The position numbers and the translations under genes were made by a program. The notes under the pieces are model-generated. The model did no database searches and was not told where the DNA came from. It saw only the letters and a list, made by a program, of their open reading frames with translations. From Microlunatus soli (lineage in GTDB: Bacteria; Actinomycetota; Actinomycetes; Propionibacteriales; Propionibacteriaceae): DNA of 64,000 nt. The stretch is taken from assembly GCF_900105385.1 (NCBI RefSeq), contig NZ_LT629772.1, positions 2,108,001-2,172,000 of the forward strand, given 5' to 3'. This document shows positions 28,469-37,385 of this stretch, one piece after another; position 1 is the first letter of the stretch; every line of letters begins with the position of its first letter.

Positions 28469-29332
28469 GTGACCACCGATAGCCGCAGGGCTGAGCTGGG
28501 AGCGTTTCTGCGTTCGCGCCGAGAGCGGATGACACCGGAACGGGCGGGCATTCCCCGTGCCGGGCGCCGGCGAACGCCTGGCCTGCGCCGCGAGGAGGTC
28601 GCGCAACTCGCCGGCGTCGGTGTGACCTGGTACACCTGGCTTGAACAGGGGCGGCCCATCAACGCGAGTACGCAGGTGCTGGACGCCGTCGGCCGGATCC
28701 TGGAACTGGACCCGGCCGAACGCGATCACGTCCGTCGGCTGTCCGGGAACGCTCCCCTCCCGACAGACTCGACGATGGCCGAAGGCGCCGGGACGCCGGC
28801 CGACATCGACACGCTGGCCGACGTCGACACGCTCCTGCAGGCAGTGGAGCCATTACCTGCCGTACTGGTGAACGACCGCACCGACATCGTCCGATGGAAC
28901 GAGACCTACCGAACGGTCAATCCCGGTCTGATCGCCGCCGATCCCCACCGACGGAACACCGTGTGGGACCTGTTCGTCGGCGACCGAGGCCGTGGTGGAG
29001 CGATCATCGACGGTGACGAGCGCGCGAGCCAGGTCGTCGCTGCATTCCGATACCGCTACGGTCACCACATCGACGACCCCGCCTGGCGCGGCCTCATCGA
29101 CCGGCTCTGCCGGGCGAGCCCGCCGTTCGCGCGGCTCTGGGCGACGAAGGACGTCGCCCGCCCCGGCCTGTGCAACAAGGTGCATTCCGTCCCCGGCGTC
29201 GGCACGGTGACCCTTCGCCCCACCGGCATGGAACTCACCGATCGGCCAGGGCTTCGCCTCGTCGTCTATACGCCCGCCGACGACCAGAGCCGCGAACGCC
29301 TCGACAGGCTTCTCCATCGGGCCTCCGCCTGA
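28469..29332 (+). CDS. XRE/MmyB-like transcriptional regulator
   Basis: A 287-residue regulator starting with GTG 28469. The DNA-binding part is RRRTPGLRREEVAQLAGVGV followed by TWYTWLEQGR, and the ligand-binding MmyB domain begins at PAVLVNDRTDIVRWNETYRT and includes FARLWATKDV and VPGVGTVTLRPTGMEL. It shares family and layout with the regulator at 16662. It is divergent from the SDR gene, which it likely controls. The pair is bracketed by the direct repeats at 27511 and 29501. Confidence 0.85.
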   Translation: MTTDSRRAELGAFLRSRRERMTPERAGIPRAGRRRTPGLRREEVAQLAGVGVTWYTWLEQGRPINASTQVLDAVGRILELDPAERDHVRRLSGNAPLPTDSTMAEGAGTPADIDTLADVDTLLQAVEPLPAVLVNDRTDIVRWNETYRTVNPGLIAADPHRRNTVWDLFVGDRGRGGAIIDGDERASQVVAAFRYRYGHHIDDPAWRGLIDRLCRASPPFARLWATKDVARPGLCNKVHSVPGVGTVTLRPTGMELTDRPGLRLVVYTPADDQSRERLDRLLHRASA

Positions 29333-29500
29333 CCGCAAACAGGAGAGGACATTTCGCACCCACGGTTGAAATCCCTTGTGCGACATCGATTCAAAGCACA
29401 ACCGGCGCCGGTGAAGCCCGTCCCGAGAACGGATGCGGACGGGTCGGATCCACGACCGGTCCGAGGTTTGCACCGGCTGCTGCCGATTCGGTCCGGCCGT

Positions 29501-29572
29501 GACGATGATCAACACCGATCGTCGGCGACGCTGATTTTGGGTCGCACCGGCGGCACCTGCTCCGTACGATGA
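29501..29572. repeat. ~70-bp direct repeat, copy B (overlaps proS promoter)
   Basis: Second copy of the 27511-27581 sequence, in the same orientation, ending in the TACGAT of the proposed proS promoter. In copy A the equivalent positions read TCCGAC, so the -10 hexamer exists only here. Confidence 0.8.
29565..29570 (+). promoter_or_regulatory. proS -10 hexamer, predicted leaderless start
   Basis: TACGAT ends 6 bases before ATG 29577, so transcription would begin at or beside the A of the start codon. No ribosome site precedes the ATG, which fits a leaderless message, common in actinobacteria. Confidence 0.45.
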
Positions 29573-29576
29573 TCGG

Positions 29577-31001
29577 ATGTCCCGAACCGTACTGACGCCG
29601 CGCGCCGAGGACTTCCCGCGCTGGTACCAGGATCTGATCACCAAGGCCGAGCTGGCCGACAACGGCCCCGTGCGCGGGACCATGGTGATCCGACCGTGGG
29701 GCTACGGGATCTGGGAGCGGATGCAGGCCGGGATGGATTCCCGGATCAAGGCGGCCGGTGCCGCGAACGCGTACTTCCCGCTGTTCATCCCGCAGTCCTA
29801 TCTGCAGCGGGAAGCCGAGCATGTCGAGGGCTTCTCCCCCGAGCTCGCCGTCGTCACGCACGCCGGCGGCAAGGATCTGGAGGAGCCGATCGTGGTGCGG
29901 CCGACCAGCGAGACGATGGTCGGCGAATACCTGTCCAAGTGGATCAACTCCCATCGCGATCTACCGCTGCTGCTCAATCAGTGGGCCAATGTCGTGCGCT
30001 GGGAGCTACGGCCGCGACTGTTCCTGCGGACCAGCGAATTCCTTTGGCAGGAAGGGCATACCGCGCATGCCGACGAGCAGGACGCGGCGGCGTACGCCCG
30101 CCGGATCCTGCATGAGGTGTACGCCGATTTCATGCGCACCGAGCTGGCGATCCCGGTCGTCCCCGGCCGCAAGACCCGGCACGAACGGTTTGCCGGCGCG
30201 GTCAACACGATGACGCTGGAAGCCATGATGGGTGACGGCAAGGCCCTGCAGATGGGCACCAGCCATGAGTTCGGCCAGAATTTCGCCCGCGCCTTCGACA
30301 TCACCTACACCGATGCCGAGCAACACAGCCGGCTGGCCTGGACCACCTCGTGGGGTTCGTCGACCCGGATGCTCGGCGGATTGATCATGGCCCACGGTGA
30401 CGACGCGGGCCTGCGCCTTCCGCCGTCGCTGGCACCGATCCAGGTCGTGGTCAGTGTGGTCCGCGACGACGACGAGGGAAGGCCGGTGTCGGTCGCTCGC
30501 GGGTTGGTCGAGGAGTTGATCACCGGCGGCATCCGCGCCGAGCTCGACGACCGGGTCGACATCCCCTTCGGTCGCCGGGCCGTCGACCACGAGTTGAAGG
30601 GGATCCCGGTGCGGCTCGAGATCGGGCCCCGGGACCTGGCCGAGGACCGCGTCACACTGGTCCGCCGGATCTCTTCGGGCAAACAACCGCACCCGATCGA
30701 CGGCGTGCTGCCGGCGATCACCACCGCCCTGGCTGAGGACCAACACCTGTTGTACAGCGAAGCAGAGACCCGGCGGGAGGAACGGACCGCCGACGTGACC
30801 GGTCTGGACGAGGCCCGGGAGGCCGCCCGCACCGGCTGGGCCAGGATCCCGTGGCGTTCGGTCGGCGACCGCGGTGAGGCCGAGCTCGGCGAGAGCGGTA
30901 TCACCGTACGCTGTCTGGTGCTGCCGGACGGTGCGGTGCCGGACACCGACGACCCCGCCGTCGAACCGGACCTGATCGCGGTCGTCGGACGGTCGTACTG
31001 A
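29577..31001 (+). CDS. proS: Prolyl-tRNA synthetase, eukaryote/archaeal-like short type
   Basis: Class II aminoacyl-tRNA synthetase that charges tRNA-Pro; 474 residues, the length of the form lacking the bacterial INS editing insertion. Motif 1 region (MVIRPWGYGIWERMQAGMDS), motif 2 FLRTSEFLWQEGHTAH and motif 3 GGLIMAHGDDAGLRLPP are clear, and the chain ends in Tyr (VVGRSY) as in this subtype. ATG 29577 directly follows the promoter hexamer. Followed 121 bp later by disA, which has its own TACGAT promoter. Confidence 0.95.
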   Translation: MSRTVLTPRAEDFPRWYQDLITKAELADNGPVRGTMVIRPWGYGIWERMQAGMDSRIKAAGAANAYFPLFIPQSYLQREAEHVEGFSPELAVVTHAGGKDLEEPIVVRPTSETMVGEYLSKWINSHRDLPLLLNQWANVVRWELRPRLFLRTSEFLWQEGHTAHADEQDAAAYARRILHEVYADFMRTELAIPVVPGRKTRHERFAGAVNTMTLEAMMGDGKALQMGTSHEFGQNFARAFDITYTDAEQHSRLAWTTSWGSSTRMLGGLIMAHGDDAGLRLPPSLAPIQVVVSVVRDDDEGRPVSVARGLVEELITGGIRAELDDRVDIPFGRRAVDHELKGIPVRLEIGPRDLAEDRVTLVRRISSGKQPHPIDGVLPAITTALAEDQHLLYSEAETRREERTADVTGLDEAREAARTGWARIPWRSVGDRGEAELGESGITVRCLVLPDGAVPDTDDPAVEPDLIAVVGRSY

Positions 31002-31070
31002 TGGTTCGACCGCCGTCGGCTGGGGCCGATCTGAGACGGCTGGATTTGAGATCGGACCGCACCGGTCCCG

Positions 31071-31076
31071 TACGAT
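31071..31076 (+). promoter_or_regulatory. disA -10 hexamer
   Basis: TACGAT in a GTCCCGTACGATGACG context like that before proS (GCTCCGTACGATGATC). The predicted start near 31083 lies downstream of the ATG at 31075, so that ATG would not be on the message; GTG 31123 becomes the natural disA start. Confidence 0.4.
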
Positions 31077-31122
31077 GACGCGATCATTGACTGACGACGA
31101 CCGACGACAACAGGGAGAATTC

Positions 31123-32187
31123 GTGGCACCCGATCCGGCGCACCGTGACCGGGAACTGAGCTACCTCGCTCTGCTGGCACCGGGCACCCCGCTGCGGGAC
31201 GGTTTCGAACGGATCCTCCGGGGCCGTACCGGTGCATTGGTCATCCTCGGCGACACGGCACAGGTGTTCGAGCTGTGCAGCGGCGGTTTCGAGCTGGACG
31301 TGCCCTACACCCCCACCGCGTTGCGTGAGCTGTCCAAGATGGATGGCGGCATCGTGATGACCAGCGCGCTGGACCGGATCGTCCGGGCCGGCGTGCAGTT
31401 CGTACCCGATCCGCAGCTGGAAACGGTGGAGACCGGGACCCGGCACCGCACCGCAGACCGGATGTCGCGACAGACCGGCGTCCCGGTGGCAACGGTATCG
31501 GCGTCGATGTCGACGATCGCACTGTTCATCGACGGCACCCGCCGACCGCTGCAGACCTCCGAACAGATCATGACCCGCGCCAACCAGGCGGTGCAGACTC
31601 TGGAGCGCTACCGCGAACGTCTGTGGCAGGTGACCGCTCGGCTGTCCGCGCTGGAGGTCGAGGACCAGGTGACGATCAAGGATCTCGCCCTGGTCGCCCA
31701 ACGCTGGGAGATGATCCGGCGACTGCAGCAGGAACTCGGCGACTACGTCATCGAGCTCGGCACCGACGGCCGACTGCTCAACCTCCAACTGCACGAGCTC
31801 GGCGCCGGACTGGACGACCTGCGCGAGCTCCTCGAGCTGGACTATCACGACAACGAGGGTGCGACCTTCACCCTTGCTCCGCTGACCGAACTGAGCACCG
31901 CCCGGCTGCTCGAACCGCTCGATGTCGCCCGCGGTGTCGGCTTCGTCAACCAGCATCTGGACACCCGGATCAGCGCCCGGGGCTTCCGGCAATTGGCACA
32001 GATCAACCGGCTACCGGCCGCCTACATCTCCCGGCTGGTTGATCATTTCGGCAACCTCCAGGGGGTCTTCGGCGCCACCACGACCGAGTTGCAGGAGGTC
32101 GAGGGAGTCGGCGAGAGCCGGGCCCGGATCATCCGCGAGGGTCTCACCCGGCTGGCCGAATCGGTCTACTCCGAACACCTCGGCTGA
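31123..32187 (+). CDS. disA: DNA-integrity scanning diadenylate cyclase DisA
   Basis: Synthesises the second messenger c-di-AMP from two ATP and scans DNA for branched intermediates; forms an octamer. About 354 residues: the N-terminal DAC domain contains SKMDGGIVM (the DGA motif, here DGG) and GTRHRTADR (RHR motif); a helical linker follows, and the C-terminal HhH domain has LQEVEGVGESRARIIREGL. The start is GTG 31123, with CAGGGAG about 8 bases upstream; ATG 31075, 16 codons earlier, overlaps the promoter hexamer. An HNH nuclease gene follows after 12 bp, so the two are probably one operon. Confidence 0.95.
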   Translation: MAPDPAHRDRELSYLALLAPGTPLRDGFERILRGRTGALVILGDTAQVFELCSGGFELDVPYTPTALRELSKMDGGIVMTSALDRIVRAGVQFVPDPQLETVETGTRHRTADRMSRQTGVPVATVSASMSTIALFIDGTRRPLQTSEQIMTRANQAVQTLERYRERLWQVTARLSALEVEDQVTIKDLALVAQRWEMIRRLQQELGDYVIELGTDGRLLNLQLHELGAGLDDLRELLELDYHDNEGATFTLAPLTELSTARLLEPLDVARGVGFVNQHLDTRISARGFRQLAQINRLPAAYISRLVDHFGNLQGVFGATTTELQEVEGVGESRARIIREGLTRLAESVYSEHLG

Positions 32188-32199
32188 TCAACGACCGAC

Positions 32200-33285
32200 G
32201 TGCCAGCAGATCCTGCGGAGGCCCGCTACCGGTCCGGCGGCGACAACCGGATGTTGCTCTTCGGACTCTGGCGTGCGCACAAGCTGCGTTGCTATTGGTG
32301 TGACGAGCTCAAGGAGTTCCGCGAACTGCAGGTCGATCACATCCTGCCGCGGTCGGCAACCGACGAGGCAGCTGCCTTGTTGGCAGCAGAGCTCGGCCAG
32401 GCCGACCCCTACGATGTCCACGACCTCTACAACCTGGCGCCGATCTGTGGCCCGTGCAACAACGAGAAGCTGCATCACGATTTCACCGAGACACCCCGGA
32501 TTCTTTCCCGCTTGAGGCGGGCGCGGAGTGTGCGGCCCGCAGTGGTCAATCACGTGAAGGTTCTCTTGCGCAGCAGGGATCTCAGCGAGTTGCTGCTGCA
32601 GTTGCAGAATTTCGATCTCCGAGCTGGACGAGACGATGTGGCCGCCCTTGCGCCACTGTTCGTGGAGCGCCTTGCCGCGGTCGATCCCGGACTGATCCGC
32701 TATCCCCTCCGACAACGGCTACGGCTGGCGCAGGGCGGCCGGGCCGGCTGTCCCGTTCTGCTGGACCTCGACGTCACCGACTCCGAGCGGCGCCAGTTGG
32801 AGGCCCTCGCGCAGTTCAGTTCGCCGATCGAGACGTGGCTGGAGGCGTTGTGGACCGATTTCGGTGACAACTTCGACGCGTTGGTGCAGAACGGAATCGA
32901 CGAGGTCGAGAACGCTGCCGATCGCCAGGTCGAGCCCTTTGCCCGGGTGGGGGTGGCGAATTACTCCCTTGCACCCGATGATCTGATCATCCACGTCGTC
33001 GCGGTGAAGCTGTACCTCGACGACGAACTCACACTCTGCATGCAGGGAGACCTCGAGGCCCGGATCTCCGGATCCGGTGTGTTGCCTCGCGGCGACGGGG
33101 TGGGGTTGGAGGACTTCCTCGTCGATGCACTGTGCACCACATCGTTCAGTGCCGAGCTGTCCGCGGACTTCGGCAGCTCCACCTCAGCGGCAACGGCGTC
33201 GGCCGGCGATTTCGAAGCCGGCAGCTGGCTGGTCGAGTTGTACGACCCGGACCTGCCGTCGGCCGCCGAACTCGAGCAGATTTGA
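32200..33285 (+). CDS. HNH endonuclease with uncharacterised C-terminal domain
   Basis: 361 residues from GTG 32200. The N-terminal ~95 residues are a complete HNH nuclease: C31-x2-C34, the DH pair (Asp46-His47 in QVDHILPRS), Asn78 in LYNLAP and C83-x2-C86-N-x2-K. The remaining ~265 residues are acidic and of no family I recognise. They include an Asp/Glu-rich centre (WTDFGDNFDALVQNGIDEVE) and a region (DDLIIHVVAVKLYLDDELTL) that may be a beta-domain for binding or self-association. Position 12 bp after disA suggests co-expression. Restriction, DNA repair or defence roles are all possible. Confidence 0.82.
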   Translation: MPADPAEARYRSGGDNRMLLFGLWRAHKLRCYWCDELKEFRELQVDHILPRSATDEAAALLAAELGQADPYDVHDLYNLAPICGPCNNEKLHHDFTETPRILSRLRRARSVRPAVVNHVKVLLRSRDLSELLLQLQNFDLRAGRDDVAALAPLFVERLAAVDPGLIRYPLRQRLRLAQGGRAGCPVLLDLDVTDSERRQLEALAQFSSPIETWLEALWTDFGDNFDALVQNGIDEVENAADRQVEPFARVGVANYSLAPDDLIIHVVAVKLYLDDELTLCMQGDLEARISGSGVLPRGDGVGLEDFLVDALCTTSFSAELSADFGSSTSAATASAGDFEAGSWLVELYDPDLPSAAELEQI

Positions 33286-33334
33286 CCGGCCCCGCCGAAG
33301 CACCGGAGGTCGTGGCCGGGTCAGCGGCGCAACC

Positions 33335-34213
33335 TCACTCCAGGACCAACAACCACTGAACGGGCTTGGCACCCTGGTAACTGGCGGTCGCGTAGTAGTA
33401 GCCCGGCTGCGGTGTCTCCGAACGGGCCTTGCATTCCTTGCCCTGTTGGGATCGCTTGCCGTCCCAGGTGATCTTCCAGGTGGTGTCCTGCTCCGGCTTC
33501 AGCGTCGTGCGATGGTCACGGACCAGCTTGGCGCAGTCGTCGGTGGACCAGATCCGATCACTGCCGGAGTAGATCTTCAGTTCGAAGTCGTCGGCGTTGA
33601 GATCCAGGGCGCAGGACTTGTCGTCGCCGTTGATCACCGACACGGCGAAGTCGACGTCCTTGCCGATCGCCACATGGTGCTTCTCGCCCCGCAGGGTCGT
33701 CCGCAGCTTGCTCGGTTTGCAGGCGGCCGCGACCGGCTCCTTCTTGGTCTCGGCGCTCTTCTTGGCGTCTGCGCTCTTGTCCGCATCGGGGCTCTTCTTG
33801 CTGTCCGCGTCCTTCTTGCTGGCGGGGTCCTTCTTGTCGGAGTCCTGCTCGGCGTCTGCGCTGGAACTGCTGGACGGTTTGCTGCTCGCCGAATTCTTGG
33901 CCGTGGCCTTCGGATCTGCCTGATCGGTGGAATCGGCGCTGGACCGGTTGCTGGCGGAGGTCTTCGAACTCGGTGACGGCTTGGCCGATGCCGAGGTGCT
34001 GGGCAAGCCCGACGGGCTCGCGGCCTTGGTCGCGGGGGCGGCCGACGACGACGGCGAACTTCCCGGCGCAGCCTGTCCCGGGCTGCCGCCCAGATTGAAC
34101 AGGAACACCAGCACGATGATCAACAGCACCAACAGCGCGCCCACCACCAGGGCTCGCCTCATCCAGTACGTCTCCGGCGATTCCGGACCCACCGGACGCA
34201 TGACGCCACTCAT
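33335..34213 (-). CDS. Membrane-anchored protein with Ser/Lys-rich linker, unknown function
   Basis: 292 residues from ATG 34213. One transmembrane helix (RALVVGALLVLLIIVLVFLF) near residue 20 is followed by ~135 residues of low-complexity Ser/Ala/Pro and then Lys/Asp/Ser repeats (DKKDPASKKDADSKKSPDAD), which would span the cell wall. The C-terminal ~110 residues (KLRTTLRGEKHHVAIGKDVD to the end, with three cysteines) form an extracellular beta domain resembling immunoglobulin-like folds. The longer frame upstream of 34213 is antisense to mutY. Function unknown. Confidence 0.72.
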   Translation of the reverse strand: MSGVMRPVGPESPETYWMRRALVVGALLVLLIIVLVFLFNLGGSPGQAAPGSSPSSSAAPATKAASPSGLPSTSASAKPSPSSKTSASNRSSADSTDQADPKATAKNSASSKPSSSSSADAEQDSDKKDPASKKDADSKKSPDADKSADAKKSAETKKEPVAAACKPSKLRTTLRGEKHHVAIGKDVDFAVSVINGDDKSCALDLNADDFELKIYSGSDRIWSTDDCAKLVRDHRTTLKPEQDTTWKITWDGKRSQQGKECKARSETPQPGYYYATASYQGAKPVQWLLVLE

Positions 34214-34300
34214 ACTCCGACGATAGGCAGCGTCCGGCGCTCCGCTTCGATGCCACGCCGGTGGGCTGCCCGGTTCCGGCCTACGGCTACGGTGTCGATC

Positions 34301-35191
34301 GTGGATCCCGCCGCCCTCGATCACGCCGCCGTCGTGACCAAGACCTTGCGCTGGTACGGCCACGCGGCCCGGGACCTGCCCTGGCGTCGGTCCGAGGCGA
34401 CGCCGTGGTCGATCATGATCAGCGAGTTCATGCTGCAGCAGACCCCGGTGGCGCGGGTACTGCAGCCGTGGCAGCAGTGGGTCGAGCGCTGGCCGACCCC
34501 GGCAGCGCTGGCCGATGCGCCGAGCGGCGAGGCGGTTCGTGCCTGGGGCCGGCTCGGCTACCCGCGCCGTGCGCTGCGGCTGCATCGTGCCGCGACCGCC
34601 ATCCGTGACGACCACGACGGTGAAGTGCCCGCCGACTATCACATCCTGCTCGGCCTGCCCGGGGTCGGCAGCTACACCGCGGCGGCGATCGCCAGCTTCG
34701 CCTATCGGCGCCGGCACGTCGTGCTGGACACCAACGTCCGCCGGGTCCAGACCAGGGTGGCGCTCGGCGCCGCCTATCCGCATCCGTCGGCAACGGCCGC
34801 CGACCGTGCCCTGGGCGAGGAATTCCTGCCGAGCAAGGCAGAACGGGCCGCACGCTGGGCGGTGGCCTCGATGGAACTCGGCGCCCTGATCTGTACGGCG
34901 CGGTCGCCGCGGTGTGACGCCTGCCCGGTCCGCAGCCATTGCTCCTGGTATGCGGCCGGCCGACCGGATTGGGATGGCCCGCCGCGGATCGCCCAGCGCT
35001 ACGAGGGCACCGACCGGCAGTGCCGTGGCGCCCTGCTGGGCATCCTGCGGTCGTCCGACGACGCCGTCGGTGCCGAGGACCTGCTGCAGCACTGGCCGGA
35101 TCGGCGGCAGGCCGAACGGGCCCGCGACTCGCTGCTGGCCGATGGTCTGATGATCGTCGCCGGCGACGATCGGTACGCCCTGCCCGGCTGA
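34301..35191 (+). CDS. mutY: A/G-specific adenine glycosylase
   Basis: Base-excision enzyme that removes adenine opposite 8-oxoguanine. 296 residues from GTG 34301. HhH-GPD features: catalytic Glu42 in MISEFMLQQTPV, HhH loop LGLPGVGSYTAAAI, catalytic Asp143 in VVLDTNVRRV, and a [4Fe-4S] loop Cys198-x6-Cys205-x2-Cys208-x5-Cys214. The NUDIX-like C-terminal domain that recognises 8-oxoG in E. coli MutY is absent, as in other short actinobacterial forms. GTG 34301 is preferred over the start 51 bases earlier, which lacks homology-like residues. Confidence 0.93.
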   Translation: MDPAALDHAAVVTKTLRWYGHAARDLPWRRSEATPWSIMISEFMLQQTPVARVLQPWQQWVERWPTPAALADAPSGEAVRAWGRLGYPRRALRLHRAATAIRDDHDGEVPADYHILLGLPGVGSYTAAAIASFAYRRRHVVLDTNVRRVQTRVALGAAYPHPSATAADRALGEEFLPSKAERAARWAVASMELGALICTARSPRCDACPVRSHCSWYAAGRPDWDGPPRIAQRYEGTDRQCRGALLGILRSSDDAVGAEDLLQHWPDRRQAERARDSLLADGLMIVAGDDRYALPG

Positions 35192-35254
35192 TCCCACCCG
35201 GCAGATCCCTACCCTGCAACCGGACAAACCTGGACGGTCCGTAAGTTGGATGCC

Positions 35255-36085
35255 ATGACCACTACTGCTCCCACCGTCGATCTCGTCCATGGCGCCCGGA
35301 TGCCGGTCCTGGGGTTGGGCACCTCCCCGATGAACGACGCCGACACGGCCGCTGCGGTCCGGACGGCGTTGCAGACCGGCTACCGCCTCATCGACACCGC
35401 CGAGAACTACCGCAACGAGGTCGGCGTCGGCCAGGGCATCAAGGATGCTGCGGTCGCCCGCGACGAGCTCTTCATCACCAGTAAGTTCAACCGTGAGTGG
35501 CACAGCGTCGACGGCGTCCGGAAGGCCTTCGACAATTCGATTGCCAAGATCGGTGTCGACTATCTCGATCTGCTGCTGATCCATTGGCCCAATCCCGACC
35601 AGGACCGTTACGTCGATGCCTGGAAGGGTCTGGTCAAGCTGCTCGAGGACGGTGCCGTGAAGGCGATCGGCACCTCCAACTTCAAGCCCGCGCACCTGGA
35701 CCGGATCATCGATGCGACCGGCGTCGTACCCGACGTCAACCAGATCAATCTCAACCCGTACACGACTCGCGACGCGACCGTCGCCTACGACCGCGAACAC
35801 AAGATCATCACCGAGGCCTGGAGTCCGCTCAAACCGGCCGACATCCTGTCCGAGCCGGTGATCACCGCGCTGGCCGCGCAGTATCAGCGCAGCCCCGGAC
35901 AGATCGTGCTCCGCTGGCACACCCAACTCGGGCTGGTCACAGTCCCGAAGTCGTCCTCGCCGGAACGGCTCCGGGACAACATCTCGATCTTCGACTTCGA
36001 GCTGACCGACCAGGAACTGGCATCGATCAGCGCGTTGGACAAGGGCGAGGACCACATCGCCGACTCCGACAAGACCGGTCACTGA
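35255..36085 (+). CDS. Aldo/keto reductase
   Basis: 276-residue NADPH-dependent TIM-barrel reductase from ATG 35255. Catalytic tetrad: Asp and Tyr in YRLIDTAENYRNE, Lys in LFITSKF and His in LLLIHWPNP. Further motifs are KAIGTSNFKPAHL, the cofactor-binding TVPKSSSPERLRDNI and the 2,5-diketo-gluconate-reductase-like VLRWHTQ. The substrate is unknown: this group reduces aldehydes, sugars and keto acids. A stem (36122-36143) follows 36 bp after the stop. Confidence 0.9.
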   Translation: MTTTAPTVDLVHGARMPVLGLGTSPMNDADTAAAVRTALQTGYRLIDTAENYRNEVGVGQGIKDAAVARDELFITSKFNREWHSVDGVRKAFDNSIAKIGVDYLDLLLIHWPNPDQDRYVDAWKGLVKLLEDGAVKAIGTSNFKPAHLDRIIDATGVVPDVNQINLNPYTTRDATVAYDREHKIITEAWSPLKPADILSEPVITALAAQYQRSPGQIVLRWHTQLGLVTVPKSSSPERLRDNISIFDFELTDQELASISALDKGEDHIADSDKTGH

Positions 36086-36121
36086 TCATCCCGCCCCATG
36101 ATCATCCCGGCTGGGCGTTCC

Positions 36122-36143
36122 CGCACCGGCTTCATCCGGTGCG
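36122..36143. terminator. Hairpin after the aldo/keto reductase gene
   Basis: CGCACCGG (36122-36129) is perfectly inverted as CCGGTGCG (36136-36143) with a six-base loop CTTCAT. It lies between co-directional genes and may end the reductase transcript. Confidence 0.45.
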
Positions 36144-36203
36144 TGGCCCGGGACGTCGCCGGATCGCGAACGCTGACCCATCACCGAAGAGAGGCGGAAC
36201 GCC

Positions 36204-37232
36204 GTGGCTGTTGAGAATCCGTTCGGCACCAGGCTGCCGTTGATCGGTGCACCGATGGCGGGCGGCCCGACCACGCCTGCGCTGGTCCGGGCGGCCCATG
36301 ACGCAGGCGGCATCGGGTTCCTCGCTGCCGGCTACCAGACGCCGGAATCGCTGGCGGCGCAGCTGACCGAGCTGGACGACATCGCATTCGGCGTCAACCT
36401 GTTCCGTTCCGGCGCCAGCGGGATCACTGCCGAGGACTACCGCCGCTATGCCGACGAACTGGCGCCCGAGGCCGAACGGTTGGGCGTCCGGCTCGACCGG
36501 GAAACGATCATCGATGATGATGATCATTGGGCGGACAAGATCAGCTTGCTGGTGCGGCGACCGGTGCCGTACGTCTCGGTCACCTTCGGGCTGCCACCGG
36601 CCGAGGACGTCGCCGCCCTGCAGCGGGTCGGGACCTCGGTGTTGATCACCGTGACCACCGTCGAGGAGGCCCGGGCCGCGGCAGCGATCGGTGCCGACAT
36701 CCTGATCGCCCAGGGCAGTGCCGCCGGAGGACACAGCGCCACCCACGATCCGCGGCGCCCGATCACCGACACCCCGACCGCCGACCTGACCGCTGCCGTG
36801 ATCGCCGCGACCGGCCTGCCCACGGTCGCAACCGGTGGTGTCGACGGTCCCGCCGCCGTCCGTTCCCTGCTCGATGCCGGCGCCGTCGCGGTCGCGATCG
36901 GAACCCTGCTGTTGCGGACCGACGAGAGCGGCACGGCTGCGCTGCATCGGCGGGCCCTGGCCGATCCGGCATTCACCGAAACGGTGATCACGCACGCCTT
37001 CACCGGCCGCCCGGCCCGAGCCCTGCGCAACGTTTTCATCGATGCCCACCAGAGCACGGCGCCGTACGGCTACCCGGCTCTGCACCACCTGACCCGGGAA
37101 TTCCGCAAGGCGGCAGCGGCGGCCGGCGATCCGCAGACGCTGCATCTGTGGGCGGGCACCGGCTACCGCAACGCACCCACCGGGCCCGCGGCTGCGGTCT
37201 TCCAGCACCTGTCCGCTGCACCGAACCGCTGA
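36204..37232 (+). CDS. Nitronate monooxygenase-family flavoprotein
   Basis: 342 residues, GTG start at 36204 with AGAGAGGCGG upstream. A TIM-barrel FMN enzyme of the 2-nitropropane-dioxygenase/NMO family: opening LPLIGAPMAGG, AHDAGGIGFLAAGY, SVTFGLP, AQGSAAGGHSA (catalytic His), VATGGVDG and IGTLLLRTDES. It oxidises nitronates such as propionate-3-nitronate, although many family members have other substrates. No partner gene clarifies the role. Confidence 0.85.
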   Translation: MAVENPFGTRLPLIGAPMAGGPTTPALVRAAHDAGGIGFLAAGYQTPESLAAQLTELDDIAFGVNLFRSGASGITAEDYRRYADELAPEAERLGVRLDRETIIDDDDHWADKISLLVRRPVPYVSVTFGLPPAEDVAALQRVGTSVLITVTTVEEARAAAAIGADILIAQGSAAGGHSATHDPRRPITDTPTADLTAAVIAATGLPTVATGGVDGPAAVRSLLDAGAVAVAIGTLLLRTDESGTAALHRRALADPAFTETVITHAFTGRPARALRNVFIDAHQSTAPYGYPALHHLTREFRKAAAAAGDPQTLHLWAGTGYRNAPTGPAAAVFQHLSAAPNR

Positions 37233-37385
37233 CCGGTGATCGGCCCGGATCCTTCCGCACTGAAACCGCCGCACGGCCCGGCGGCCCCATCGGCATCTGA
37301 CCGCCGGCCGAACTACATCGGTCCACGGTCTTCGTCCTCGCACAGATCCTTGCGGTCACAGCCATCCGCTCCGCACGCTGGACCG

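Noticed and set aside
34214-36082. Long minus-strand frame continuing upstream from the Ser-rich membrane protein
   Set aside because: It is the antisense shadow of mutY and the aldo/keto reductase, both well supported on the plus strand.
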